The notes beneath the pieces are model-generated. The model was not told where the DNA came from, made no database searches, and was given only the letters and a program-made list of their open reading frames with translations. A program made the position numbers and the translations under genes. Of a DNA stretch of 64,000 nucleotides, positions 54,257 through 63,592 are shown piece after piece. The DNA is from Aliiruegeria haliotis (GTDB lineage Bacteria; Pseudomonadota; Alphaproteobacteria; Rhodobacterales; Rhodobacteraceae): the NCBI RefSeq assembly GCF_003003255.1, contig NZ_PVTD01000001.1, forward strand, positions 1,116,001 through 1,180,000. The letters run 5' to 3'. Within the stretch, counting starts at the first letter, position 1; every line of letters starts with the position of its first letter.

Positions 54257-55267
54257 TCAGGTGGGGAAACGTGCTCGGGTTCGGTTGGCGAAGGCGACCA
54301 GCGAGAGCATCACCGGCACTTCGACCAGCACGCCCACGACCGTGGCCAGCGCCGCGCCGGAGCCGAGGCCGAAAAGCGAGATCGCGACGGCGACGGCCAG
54401 TTCGAAAAAGTTCGAGGTGCCTATCATGGCGCAGGGGGCGGCGATGCGGTGCGGGACGCCCCAGGCGAAGGCCGCGCCATAGGCCAGTGCGAAGATCGCG
54501 TAGGACTGGATCAGGATCGGGATGGCGATCAACAGGATGACAGTGGGATTGGCGACGATGGTTTCGCCCTGAAGGCCGAAGAGGATGACCACCGTGACGA
54601 TCAGGCCGATCACCGAGTACGGTTTCACCTTGTGCTTGAAGGCTTCGATGGCCGCTTCGGAGCCCAGCATGCGGCGGGTCCAGAGGCCCGCGGCGAGTGG
54701 CAGGGCGATGAACAGGACGACCGAGAGGATCAGCGTCTCCCACGGGACGGTGATGTCGGTGACCCCGAGCAGGAAGGCCACGATGGGCACGAAGGCCACG
54801 ACCATGATCAGGTCGTTCACCGTGACCTGCACAAGCGTATAGGCCTCGTCGCCCTTCGTCAGGTGGGACCAGACGAAAACCATCGCCGTGCAGGGGGCCG
54901 CGCCGAGCAGGATCAGGCCGGCGATGTATTGCTGGGCGTCCTCTGGCGCAATCCAGGCAGCGAAAACATGCTCGAAGAAGAGCACACCAAGGAATGCCAT
55001 GGTGAAGGGTTTGATCAGCCAGTTGACGGTGAGGGTGATGATCAGCCCTTTGGGTTGCCGCGCGACGTCTCTCAGCGAGCTTGGATCGACACCGACCATC
55101 ATCGGGTAGACCATGGCCCAGATCAGCACCGCGACGACGAGGTTGACGGAAGCGAGTTCCGCAGCGGCGACGGCATCCACCAGCGCGGGGGCAATGTTGC
55201 CGATGACAATCCCGGCCAGGATTGCGGCAGCGATCCAGATGGAAAGGTAGCGTTCGAACAGGCTCAT
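54257..55267 (-). CDS. acr3: Arsenite efflux permease, ACR3 family
   Basis: 336 residues with ten helices. The key Cys is in [14 protein letters not shown], which is characteristic of ACR3, and the late segment [20 protein letters not shown] is also typical. It pumps arsenite out of the cytosol. Its start overlaps the stop of arsJ by four bases. It closes the arsenic resistance operon. Confidence 0.93.
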   Translation of the reverse strand: MSLFERYLSIWIAAAILAGIVIGNIAPALVDAVAAAELASVNLVVAVLIWAMVYPMMVGVDPSSLRDVARQPKGLIITLTVNWLIKPFTMAFLGVLFFEHVFAAWIAPEDAQQYIAGLILLGAAPCTAMVFVWSHLTKGDEAYTLVQVTVNDLIMVVAFVPIVAFLLGVTDITVPWETLILSVVLFIALPLAAGLWTRRMLGSEAAIEAFKHKVKPYSVIGLIVTVVILFGLQGETIVANPTVILLIAIPILIQSYAIFALAYGAAFAWGVPHRIAAPCAMIGTSNFFELAVAVAISLFGLGSGAALATVVGVLVEVPVMLSLVAFANRTRARFPT

Positions 55268-56529
55268 GCGTGGGCCTCTGTTTTCGTGTGTGGTGTGAGC
55301 TGCCCTGCCCCGTAGCGGCTGAGCAGGACGAGGGCGGCAGCGGTGGCAAGGCAGAGCGGCAGGCCGCCGATCTGGTAGCTGAGGCCGGAGAGCAGCGTGC
55401 CAAGCAGGCGCCCGGCGGCATTGGCCATGTAGTAGAAGCCCACATCCATGGTGACGCGATCGTCATGGGTGAAAGCAAGGATCAGGTAGGAATGCAGCGA
55501 AGAATTCACGGCAAAGATCGCGCCGAAGGCCATGAGGCCGGCAACAAGCGTCACGGTGAGCCAGGTGGCGGGTTCGCCCGCACCCCAGACAAGCCCCGCG
55601 AGCACCACCGGCACGACAGCGAGCATCGTGGCCCAGCGTTTCGCCTCCGCCACCAGTTCGGCCTCCGGACGCACCGCAGCCCGCAGTAGTTTAGGGGCGG
55701 AGGCCTGAATGTAGCCGTACAGGATCGTCCAGACCGCCATGAAAGCGCCGATCGTGAAGAAAGCCACACGGTTGCCCGCCTCGGAGCCGTCCGAAAGCAC
55801 CGCGTAGAAATAGACCGGGATACCAACGACAAACCAGACGTCTCGGGCGCCAAACAGGAAGACGCGGGCGAAGCTCAGCCAGTTGATATTGCGGGATTTC
55901 GAGACAACTTCGGAGAATTTGGCATCCTTGCGCCCCTTGGGCAGACCGGCGGGCATCCAGATGACCACGGCGACGAGGATCGCCAGCAGGATCGCCGCCA
56001 TGCCGAGCACGGACGGCCCGAACCCGACCAACGCCAGCAGCCCGGCGCCCACGAGGAAGCCTAGCCCCTTCACCGCGTTCTTGGAGCCGGTCAGAACGGC
56101 AACCCAGCGGAAGAGCCCGTCGCCCTCCGTCGGGGCGAGCAGTTTCACCGCCGACTTGGAGGACATCTTTGCCAGATCCTTCGCCACGCCGGACAGGCCT
56201 TGCACGGTCATCACGAAGATCACCGACGCGGCGATCGACCACGCTGGATCAAGCTGCGACAGCGCGAGCAGCGCCAGCACCTGAAGCCCGAGGCCCGCGT
56301 AGAGCGTCGAGGTCAGCCCGAACCGCGCGGCGATCCAGCCAGCGGACAGGTTGGTCACGACACCGGCAATCTCGTAGAGGATGAAGAGATAGGCCAGTTG
56401 CACCGGCGAGAAGCCAAGGGTGTGGAAGTGCAGCAGCACCAGCATCCTGAGCGCCCCGTCGGTAAGCATGAAGGCCCAATAGGCGGCGGTCACCGCGACA
56501 TAGGCCTTCAGGCCACCATTCTGGCTCAT
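55264..56529 (-). CDS. arsJ: Organoarsenical efflux MFS transporter ArsJ
   Basis: 421 residues with about 12 helices. The N-terminal [20 protein letters not shown] is typical for ArsJ, which exports 1-arseno-3-phosphoglycerate, the product of its partner GAPDH. Further family parts are [20 protein letters not shown] and [20 protein letters not shown]. It overlaps both neighbouring genes by four bases. Confidence 0.93.
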   Translation of the reverse strand: MSQNGGLKAYVAVTAAYWAFMLTDGALRMLVLLHFHTLGFSPVQLAYLFILYEIAGVVTNLSAGWIAARFGLTSTLYAGLGLQVLALLALSQLDPAWSIAASVIFVMTVQGLSGVAKDLAKMSSKSAVKLLAPTEGDGLFRWVAVLTGSKNAVKGLGFLVGAGLLALVGFGPSVLGMAAILLAILVAVVIWMPAGLPKGRKDAKFSEVVSKSRNINWLSFARVFLFGARDVWFVVGIPVYFYAVLSDGSEAGNRVAFFTIGAFMAVWTILYGYIQASAPKLLRAAVRPEAELVAEAKRWATMLAVVPVVLAGLVWGAGEPATWLTVTLVAGLMAFGAIFAVNSSLHSYLILAFTHDDRVTMDVGFYYMANAAGRLLGTLLSGLSYQIGGLPLCLATAAALVLLSRYGAGQLTPHTKTEAHA

Positions 56530-57524
56530 AGCGACCGGCCCACCATCAGCGCCACGTCAACCAGCCGGTTGGCATAGCCGAACTCGTTGTCATACCAGGC
56601 GTAGACCTTCACCTGCGTCCCGTTCACCACCATCGTGGACGGGGCATCGACGATGGAGGACCGCGGGTCGTTCACGTAGTCGGCGGAGACAAGCGGGCGC
56701 TCTTCATAGCCGAGAATGCCTTTGAGCGCGCCCTCGGACGCGGCCTTGAAGAGCGCGTTGACCTCCTCCGTCGAGGTTTCTCGCGCGACTTCGAAGACGC
56801 AATCGGTCAGCGAGGCGTTGAGAAGCGGCACGCGCACCGCATGGCCGTTCAGCTTGCCCTTCAGTTCCGGGTAGATGATCGTGATTGCCGTGGCCGACCC
56901 GGTGGTGGTCGGGATCAGCGAATTGAGCGCGGACCGTGCGCGGCGCAGATCCTTCGCGGGGCGGTCCACGATGGTCTGCGTGTTGGTGACGTCATGGATC
57001 GTTGTCATCGAGCCGTGTTTGATCCCGAGCCCTTCGTGAAGGACTTTCACCACCGGCGCGAGGCAATTGGTCGTACAGCTTGCGGCGGTGATTATGTCAT
57101 GTTCGTCAGGAGCATATATGGCGTTGTTCACCCCATGGACGATATTGACGGCATTGCCGTCCTTCACCGGCGCGGAGACAACGACCTTCTTTACGCCAGC
57201 CGCGAAATAGGGGGCGATCGCCGCCTCCGTCTTGAACACGCCCGTGCAGTCGATCACCACATCGACGCCATCCAGCGGAAGGTCCTCGATCCGCGTTTCC
57301 CGATGGATCGGCAGGCGGGTGCCGTCGATGGAGATCGTGCTCTCGCCATGCGAGAAGTCGGCGGGCCACCGGCCGTGCACCGTGTCGAACTCCAACAGAT
57401 GCGCGTGCATTTCCGGGCTTCCCACGGCGTCATTCAGCCAGGCGATTTCGGCTCCGGCCTCAAGCAGCGGTCGCAGGGCAAGCTTGCCCATGCGCCCTAA
57501 CCCGTTCAGGGCATAGACAGTCAT
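56526..57524 (-). CDS. ArsJ-associated glyceraldehyde-3-phosphate dehydrogenase
   Basis: 332 residues. NAD-binding [14 protein letters not shown] and the catalytic [15 protein letters not shown] with Cys are visible, and [12 protein letters not shown] and [14 protein letters not shown] are the usual signatures. In this operon it forms 1-arseno-3-phosphoglycerate from glyceraldehyde 3-phosphate and arsenate, which ArsJ then exports. Overlaps both neighbours by four bases. Confidence 0.93.
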   Translation of the reverse strand: MTVYALNGLGRMGKLALRPLLEAGAEIAWLNDAVGSPEMHAHLLEFDTVHGRWPADFSHGESTISIDGTRLPIHRETRIEDLPLDGVDVVIDCTGVFKTEAAIAPYFAAGVKKVVVSAPVKDGNAVNIVHGVNNAIYAPDEHDIITAASCTTNCLAPVVKVLHEGLGIKHGSMTTIHDVTNTQTIVDRPAKDLRRARSALNSLIPTTTGSATAITIIYPELKGKLNGHAVRVPLLNASLTDCVFEVARETSTEEVNALFKAASEGALKGILGYEERPLVSADYVNDPRSSIVDAPSTMVVNGTQVKVYAWYDNEFGYANRLVDVALMVGRSL

Positions 57525-58360
57525 TCTTCATCCTCGATCTGGGCAATTGCATCGACGCGCCGCTGAAGCGAGGCACGGTCAAGCGTTTCGACAGGCAGTG
57601 CGGAGAACGCCCGGATGCGATTGCGCAACTGCCCATAGGCCTGTTGGAAGGCGAGCCGTTTCTCGGCGTCGGTCCCATCGGCCCTCACGGGATCCGGCAC
57701 CCCCCAATGTGCGCTGATCGGCTGGCCGCGCCAGGCCGGGCAATCCTCGTTCGCCGCAAGGTCACAGACGGTAAAGATGAAGTCCATCACCGGGGCGTCA
57801 TCCTGCTGGAACTCGCCTAGGTTCTTTGCGCGCAGGCCGGAGATGTCGTGCTCCTTGCCCGCGAGCAGTTCCAGCGCAAAAGGGTTCAGCTCCGATTGCG
57901 GCCGCGTCCCGGCGGAAAAGACGTTGAACCGGTCGCCAGCCTCGGCGCGCAGAAGCGTCTCCGCAAAGATCGATCGTGCGGAATTGCCGACGCAAATGAA
58001 GAGGGCGTTGAACTTCCTGTCGGGCATGACGCCAATCTTCGCCGAGTCGACGTTCGCCCGTGGGGTGCAGAGATCAGGCCGCCCCCGGCAGCAGTCCCGA
58101 GAGAGGAAGTCGATCATTTCGTTCACCGATGCCCACTCCACCCGGTAGAGCAGTGACGTCCCCTGCCGTGTCTGGCTGATGAGTCCGGCCCTGGTCAGTG
58201 CGGAAAGATAGACCGAAGCCGTGTTCGGCTTGAGCTCCAGGACGCGCGCGATCTCTCCGGCGGGCACCGCGTCCGGAAACCGGCGCGCGAGCAGCCGGAA
58301 CACCGCAAGGCGGCCGGCATGTCCAAGCGTCGTGAACTGGTCGAGAACAACAGATTCCAT
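57521..58360 (-). CDS. ArsR-ArsC fusion: arsenic-responsive repressor with arsenate reductase domain
   Basis: 279 residues. Residues 1-95 are an ArsR winged helix ([20 protein letters not shown], then [20 protein letters not shown]) with a CC pair in [13 protein letters not shown]. Residues 118-279 are a low-molecular-weight phosphatase-type arsenate reductase with the P-loop [14 protein letters not shown] and the late D-P pair in [12 protein letters not shown]. The same fusion is known in other proteobacteria. It is first in the ars operon, so it links sensing and arsenate reduction. Confidence 0.92.
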   Translation of the reverse strand: MESVVLDQFTTLGHAGRLAVFRLLARRFPDAVPAGEIARVLELKPNTASVYLSALTRAGLISQTRQGTSLLYRVEWASVNEMIDFLSRDCCRGRPDLCTPRANVDSAKIGVMPDRKFNALFICVGNSARSIFAETLLRAEAGDRFNVFSAGTRPQSELNPFALELLAGKEHDISGLRAKNLGEFQQDDAPVMDFIFTVCDLAANEDCPAWRGQPISAHWGVPDPVRADGTDAEKRLAFQQAYGQLRNRIRAFSALPVETLDRASLQRRVDAIAQIEDEE

Positions 58361-58384
58361 ATTTCACGAATATTGGAATAAATT
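58350..58384 (-). promoter_or_regulatory. Probable ArsR operator region
   Basis: Around the ArsR start codon the minus strand has TTCCAATATT and AAATATGGAA facing each other with CGTG between, an imperfect dyad. Overlap with the start codon region would fit autoregulation. Confidence 0.4.
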
Positions 58385-58501
58385 GTCTCTGGCAAGGGCC
58401 GCGATCATCGGAAACCGCCGATTAACGATTGATCTCTATGGACACATCGTGGCTGCCAGAATGGCGGCACGTGATCCCGATGGCCGATGCAGGAGTTGCA
58501 C

Positions 58502-60067
58502 ATGGCACAGAATGTCGTCGTAGACGATGGCAGCACCCAGGTTTCCCTCGGCACGGGTGACAGCCTCTATGTTCCAGCGGACATCGACATCATCAACACC
58601 GATGGCGGCCCCGCCGTGAGATCCGCAGGCAGCTCCGCGAACGCCCAGAGAGTTGTCGTGGACGGTACCCTGGTCGCCTTCAACGGCTCCGCTCTCATGT
58701 TGAATGGCACAACGACCGGCGTCGGCGGGAGCTACGTCGGCATTGGCGCCTCCGGGAGCATCTCTACCGTCAACTCGGCCTGGGGCGCCGCGGTGGCCCT
58801 CTACGGCTCGAACACATTCTTCAGCAATGCCGGGTCACTGTTCAGTGCCAACGGCGCGTCGTTCAGCAATGGTGAAGCAATCTCCATCCAGAACTCGGGC
58901 GCCCTTCGGGCATTCCGCTACAACGGCATACTCCTGTCAGATATCGACGAGGCGTCGATCTCCAACACCGGAGAGATCGTTGGCCAGACGGGGCTTCGGT
59001 TCAAGGCCTCCAACGGGTTTCTCGTGAATTCGGGCACCTTGATTGGCCTCAGGCAGGAGGCCATTTCCGCGACGACGGCCGAAGATACTGTAAAGGTCTT
59101 CAATTCCGGTACGATCTCGGCAGCCAGTATTGCCATCGCGACAGGCAGCGGCTGGGATGTTGTCCGGAACTCGGGACATATCGAAGGCAATGTGAGGCTG
59201 AACGCCGGTGTGGATTCCTTCACGATGCACGCCGGTGTTGTCGCCGGAACAATCGACATGGGGTCCGGAAACGACACCTTTGATGGCCGGGGAAGGGGAA
59301 CTTTCGGGGTTGTCTACGGCGATCACGGAAACGACACCCTCAAAGGCGGCGCAAGCGCCGACGAGTTGAACGGAGGCGCAGGAGACGATTGGATCATCGG
59401 CAATCGGGGCAGCGACACGCTGAACGGCGGAGACGGCGCCGACACGATCAAGGGACGTTCCGACGACGATGCGCTCGATGGGGGCGACGGGGCAGACATG
59501 CTCTGGGGCGGATCGGGAGACGACCTGTTCTACGGCGGTGGCGGCGGCGACACCATCCGGGGCGGGTCCGGCGATGACACGTTCTACGGTGGCGGCGGCA
59601 ACGATATCCTCAAAGGGAACTCCGGCGACGACGAAATGGATGGCGGCGCCGATGACGACACGATCCGCGCGGGCTCAGGCAACGATACGCTTCTGGGCGG
59701 TGACGGAAACGACACCCTGCGCGGGCAAAACGGGGACGACGATCTGAACGGCGGGGATGGCGATGACGTGCTGATTGGCGGCAGGGGCAAGGATACGCTC
59801 GAGGGCGGCGCCGGAGCGGACGTGTTCGTGTTTTCCATCGGCGCGGGCAACGACCGGATCACCGATTTCTCGACCGGCGTCGACATGATCTCCCTGGTTG
59901 GCTTCGGATTGACGTCCTCGAAATACTCCAGCTACGTCTCCCCGTCGCTCAAGGACAACGGATCGGGCGGCACGGTGTTGCACTACGAGCATCTTGGCGG
60001 GGCGGGCACGCTGCTGATCGAGGGTGTCCCCAAAGCCGAGCTCGATGCCTATGACTTCATCTTCTGA
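58502..60067 (+). CDS. RTX-type calcium-binding repeat protein
   Basis: 521 residues from the ATG at 58502, with GGAG 9 bp before it. There is no signal peptide, as for type I secretion substrates. Residues 20-240 form short strands with repeated NSGTI/NTGEI motifs (SNTGEIVG, VNSGTLIG, FNSGTISA, NSGHIEGN), suggesting a beta-helix. Residues 255-450 carry about 20 glycine-rich nonapeptides (GGAGDD, GGDGAD, GGSGDD types) that bind Ca2+ in a parallel beta-roll. The last part GADVFVFSIGAGNDRITDFS is the usual secretion-linked end. No type I secretion genes lie in this window. Function could be adhesion or surface structure. Confidence 0.88.
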   Translation: MAQNVVVDDGSTQVSLGTGDSLYVPADIDIINTDGGPAVRSAGSSANAQRVVVDGTLVAFNGSALMLNGTTTGVGGSYVGIGASGSISTVNSAWGAAVALYGSNTFFSNAGSLFSANGASFSNGEAISIQNSGALRAFRYNGILLSDIDEASISNTGEIVGQTGLRFKASNGFLVNSGTLIGLRQEAISATTAEDTVKVFNSGTISAASIAIATGSGWDVVRNSGHIEGNVRLNAGVDSFTMHAGVVAGTIDMGSGNDTFDGRGRGTFGVVYGDHGNDTLKGGASADELNGGAGDDWIIGNRGSDTLNGGDGADTIKGRSDDDALDGGDGADMLWGGSGDDLFYGGGGGDTIRGGSGDDTFYGGGGNDILKGNSGDDEMDGGADDDTIRAGSGNDTLLGGDGNDTLRGQNGDDDLNGGDGDDVLIGGRGKDTLEGGAGADVFVFSIGAGNDRITDFSTGVDMISLVGFGLTSSKYSSYVSPSLKDNGSGGTVLHYEHLGGAGTLLIEGVPKAELDAYDFIF

Positions 60068-60106
60068 CGCGACCACGACACGATCGTGACGAATGTGGCG
60101 TCGGGG

Positions 60107-61219
60107 TTACCTGCCCTGCCCCAACTCGTCACGCAGCAATTGCAGAACAGCGGCGCGCGGTACATCCCCGGTGACGAAAGCATTGCCAATCCCGCGGGTC
60201 AGGATGAACCGCAACTCTCCGGCGACCACCTTCTTGTCCTGCCCCATCAGATCCAGCAACGCCTCGGCGCCGGGCAACTCGCCCGGAATATCGCAGATAT
60301 CGACGCGCATCCCCATGCCGCGCAAATGCGCCCGCACGCGCGACGGATCCTCCTGCGTGGCAAGCCCCAGCCGCGCCGACAGTTCGACCGCGAGGGCACA
60401 ACCGATCGCGACCCCCTCGCCATGCAGCAGACGGTCCGAATACCCTGTCGCGGCCTCGAGCGCATGCCCGAAGGTGTGACCAAGGTTCAGCAGCGCCCGA
60501 TCGCCCTGCTCCGTTTCATCCCGAACAACGATATCGGCCTTCATCTGGCAGGACCATTTCACGGCCGCGATGCGCGCCCCCACGTCGCCCGACGCAATCG
60601 CGTCTCCATTCTGCTCCAACCACTCGAAGAACCCCAGATCGCCGAGCAGCCCGTATTTGACCACTTCGCCATAGCCGGCAAGGAAATCGCGCGCCGTGAG
60701 TGTCCGGAGCACATCGACATCGGCGAGGACCAGGCTGGGCTGATGGAACGCACCGATGAGGTTCTTCCCGACGGGAGAGTTGATCCCGGTCTTGCCGCCG
60801 ACCGAACTGTCGACCTGCGCCAGTAGCGTTGTCGGGATCTGCACGAAGCGAACACCACGCCGCAGGATCGCGGCCGCAAACCCAACGAGGTCACCGATCA
60901 CGCCTCCCCCGAAAGCGATCACCATGTCCTTGCGTTCGACGCGTTGCCCCAACAACCACTCGACGGTCTGCGTGAGATACGGCCAGGACTTCGTCGCCTC
61001 GCCCGCAGGCAGCGCCAGCACGGCGCAGTCGATCCCCTGAGCCTCCAGCGACGTCCGAAGCTGATCCATGTGCAACGAGGCAACGGTTTCATCCGTGACG
61101 ATGGCCACCTTCGGACGCTCCAGATGCGGCCCGATCCAGTACCCGGCACGATCCAGCAGACCGGATGCAATCCGGATGTCGTAGGCCCGCTCGCCAAGGG
61201 GCACATGAACCGTTTCCAT
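60107..61219 (-). CDS. aroB: 3-dehydroquinate synthase
   Basis: 370 residues from the ATG at 61217-61219, with GAGGAGAA before it. It converts DAHP to 3-dehydroquinate in the shikimate pathway, using NAD and a divalent metal. Signatures: FGGGVIGDLVGFAAAILRRG, FVQIPTTLLAQVDSSVGGKT with GINSPVGKNLIGAFHQP, and metal ligands in GYGEVVKYGLL and LNLGHTFGHALE. The start lies five bases after the aroK stop, so they are cotranscribed. Confidence 0.95.
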   Translation of the reverse strand: METVHVPLGERAYDIRIASGLLDRAGYWIGPHLERPKVAIVTDETVASLHMDQLRTSLEAQGIDCAVLALPAGEATKSWPYLTQTVEWLLGQRVERKDMVIAFGGGVIGDLVGFAAAILRRGVRFVQIPTTLLAQVDSSVGGKTGINSPVGKNLIGAFHQPSLVLADVDVLRTLTARDFLAGYGEVVKYGLLGDLGFFEWLEQNGDAIASGDVGARIAAVKWSCQMKADIVVRDETEQGDRALLNLGHTFGHALEAATGYSDRLLHGEGVAIGCALAVELSARLGLATQEDPSRVRAHLRGMGMRVDICDIPGELPGAEALLDLMGQDKKVVAGELRFILTRGIGNAFVTGDVPRAAVLQLLRDELGQGR

Positions 61220-61223
61220 TCCG

Positions 61224-61769
61224 CTAGTTCTCCTCAAGCACGTCCGGTCGCGTCCGCAGGACCGCATCCACCGCGGCCACCATGTCGGAGATGGCGTATT
61301 CCGGCCGCGCCTTCACCGCAAGGTCCGCCAAGCCATAGACAGGTGCCCGTTCGGCATAAATCGCCTCAAGGGTCGCACGCGGGTCCGGAGTGCGCAGCAG
61401 GGGCCGGGTGTCCTTGTGCTTCACCCGGTTCCAAAGCAGGTCCAGATCCGCATCCAGCAGCACGGATACACCCCGGTCGTGAATCATCTGCCGATTGCGC
61501 TCCGCAAGGAAGGCGCCGCCACCGGTCGACAGGATGCCCGGCGCCCCGTCCAGCAGGCGGGAGATCACCTCCGATTCGCGGTCGCGAAAAAACGCCTCGC
61601 CATCGCGGGCAAAAATCTCCGCGATGGACATTTTTGCCGCCTCGACGATTTCCGCATCGCTGTCGAGGAAAGGCACGTCCAGCTTTCGCGCCAGGGCTGT
61701 GCCAACGGCTGTTTTTCCGGCCCCCATCATGCCAACGAGCACCACCGTTTTCTTCAGCCGCGCCACCAT
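61224..61769 (-). CDS. aroK: Shikimate kinase
   Basis: 181 residues from the ATG at 61767-61769, with AGGAGAG before it; longer upstream frames are not needed. It phosphorylates shikimate with ATP. The P-loop is GMMGAGKTAVG, the shikimate-binding Asp/Arg are in DSDAEIVEAAKM and FRDRESEVI, and the GGG motif in STGGGAFL. First gene of the aroKB pair. Confidence 0.94.
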   Translation of the reverse strand: MVARLKKTVVLVGMMGAGKTAVGTALARKLDVPFLDSDAEIVEAAKMSIAEIFARDGEAFFRDRESEVISRLLDGAPGILSTGGGAFLAERNRQMIHDRGVSVLLDADLDLLWNRVKHKDTRPLLRTPDPRATLEAIYAERAPVYGLADLAVKARPEYAISDMVAAVDAVLRTRPDVLEEN

Positions 61770-61909
61770 CGGCTCTCCTCTTGCCCCGGCGCCAAGTCGC
61801 CGAATGTGAAAATTTCCTACTCTGAATGGCGTGAATTCGCCCGCGATGCCATGTATAAATCGTCGGGAACGCACATATGAAGGCGGCATTGCAAAATGGC
61901 AGGCAGGAA

Positions 61910-62044
61910 ATGAAGAGACTTTTCAAGCTTTTGCTCTACCTCGTGGTCCTCGGGGCGATCGGTCTGACGGGCTATGCCTATCTGGCCGATCTCACGCCGG
62001 AACAGGTACGTGTCAGCGAGCCTGTTTCGCTGGATGTGGATTGA
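61910..62044 (+). CDS. Small single-pass membrane protein (44 aa)
   Basis: MKRLFKLLLYLVVLGAIGLT begins a signal-anchor helix, followed by GYAYLADLTPEQVRVSEPVS and an acidic end. AGGCAGGA lies just before the ATG; an upstream in-frame ATG at 61877 would add 11 residues. It ends three bases before the next gene, so it belongs to the same transcript. It is divergent from aroK. I have no function; conserved location in Rhodobacteraceae would need checking. Confidence 0.7.
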   Translation: MKRLFKLLLYLVVLGAIGLTGYAYLADLTPEQVRVSEPVSLDVD

Positions 62045-62047
62045 GCC

Positions 62048-63592
62048 ATGAGAGGGCTTGCCCTGGCTGGATCCCTGGTGCTTGCCGCGGCGAGCGCCCC
62101 GGCCCAGACGGAGGGTGACGCAACGGCGCCGATCTCGGCCATCGACTGGCTGTCCGACAGCCTGTCCTCGCCGTCCGGCGCCCCCACCGGGGACTCGCCC
62201 GTCACCCAGGGCATCGTCACCGAAGAGATCACGGTCGAGCCGCTGGACGCGCCGTCACCGGACGGCGTCGGTCTCCTGCCGCATTCCGTGACCGGACTGC
62301 CGCCCGACCTCTGGGGCAGTTCGGAACTGCACCGGCTGGCCCAGCTTATTGCGGCCTTTCCGCCCGAGCCTCTACCCGCCGTGCAGGACCAGTTCCGCCG
62401 CCTGATGCTGGCCGAACTGGAACCGCCGCAGGGCAGCACTCCCAAGGCGCCACTCCTGCAAACGCGGGTCGATGCCCTTCTGGCCCGGGGCGCGGTCGAT
62501 GAAGCCGAAGCCTTGTTGGAGCGCGCTGGCTCCACCGAGCCCGAGCTTTTCCGCCGCGCCTTCGACGTCGGATTGCTGACCGGGCGCGAACAGGCCGCCT
62601 GTGCCCGCATGCGGGCGGTCCCGGGCATTTCACCCTCATTCCCGGTAAGGATCTTCTGCCTGGCCCGCACCGGCGACTGGCCGGCGGCGGCCCTGACGCT
62701 CGAATCGGCCAATGCGCTCGGCCAGCTGTCCCCGGAAGAGGACTCCCTGCTGGCCCAGTTCCTGGATCCGGAGCTTTCCGAGCTTCTGCCCCCGATCTCG
62801 GCCCCGCGGCGCCCGAGCCCGCTGACCTTCCGGATGATGGAGGCCATCGGCGAGCCGATGCCCACCTCGCCGCTGCCACTTGCATTCGCGCATTCCGACC
62901 TGCGCCCGACGGCCGGCTGGAAGGCCCGCGTCGAAGCCGCGGAGCGGCTGGCCCGCGCCGGCGCCCTTCCCCCCGAGGTTCTGCTGAGCATCTACGGCGA
63001 GCGCCGCCCGGCGGCCTCGGGCGGAACCTGGGATCGCGTCGGGACCGTGCAGACCCTGTCCCGGGCCATCCGGGACGAAGACATCGAAGGTGTTGCCACA
63101 ACCCTGCCGGAAACATGGGAACACATGCGCGCGGCCGGCCTCACCCTGCCTCTCGCACGCGCCCTTGGCCCCGACCTCGCGGCGCTTCCCCTAGAGGGAG
63201 AAGCGAACGGCATCGCCACCACGCTCGGGTTGCTGTCGGACACCTATGAAAGCGTCGCGCTGGCACTGCCGCCTTCCGCGCCGTCGGAACTCCTGGTGGC
63301 CGCCGGACTCGCCCGTGGCCAGTCGGAGGGAGCACCGGACGGGTCGATTGCAGCCGCGCTCGCAGCCGCTTTCGCCGATCCTGCCCCTGCCCTGCCAACC
63401 CGGCTGAGCGACCTTGCGGAGCGGAACCGCCTCGGAGAGGCACTCCTCCTTGCACTTCAGACCCTGGCGCCGGGCGCCGAAGCCGATCCGGGCGACATCA
63501 CCGGGGCCCTCGCGTTCCTGCGCGATATCGGCCTTGAGGACACCGCCCGCCGCGCGGCGCTGCAAATCCTCCTGCTGGAGCCCAGGGGATGA
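62048..63592 (+). CDS. Exported alanine- and leucine-rich protein of unknown function
   Basis: 514 residues with a signal peptide (GLALAGSLVLAAASAPAQ). The mature protein has helical repeats rich in Ala, Leu and Pro (LLQTRVDALLARGAVDEAEA, LLERAGSTEPELFRRAFDVG), somewhat like TPR or helical scaffold proteins. No enzymatic motif was found. Its stop overlaps the xerD start by four bases, and the small membrane protein precedes it by 3 bp. This order suggests a shared operon, but a role in chromosome dimer resolution is not indicated. Confidence 0.78.
   Translation: MRGLALAGSLVLAAASAPAQTEGDATAPISAIDWLSDSLSSPSGAPTGDSPVTQGIVTEEITVEPLDAPSPDGVGLLPHSVTGLPPDLWGSSELHRLAQLIAAFPPEPLPAVQDQFRRLMLAELEPPQGSTPKAPLLQTRVDALLARGAVDEAEALLERAGSTEPELFRRAFDVGLLTGREQAACARMRAVPGISPSFPVRIFCLARTGDWPAAALTLESANALGQLSPEEDSLLAQFLDPELSELLPPISAPRRPSPLTFRMMEAIGEPMPTSPLPLAFAHSDLRPTAGWKARVEAAERLARAGALPPEVLLSIYGERRPAASGGTWDRVGTVQTLSRAIRDEDIEGVATTLPETWEHMRAAGLTLPLARALGPDLAALPLEGEANGIATTLGLLSDTYESVALALPPSAPSELLVAAGLARGQSEGAPDGSIAAALAAAFADPAPALPTRLSDLAERNRLGEALLLALQTLAPGAEADPGDITGALAFLRDIGLEDTARRAALQILLLEPRG

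Noticed and set aside
54074-55315. 413-residue plus-strand frame opposite acr3
   Set aside because: Shadow of the acr3 gene: rich in His, Asp and Gly with no family.
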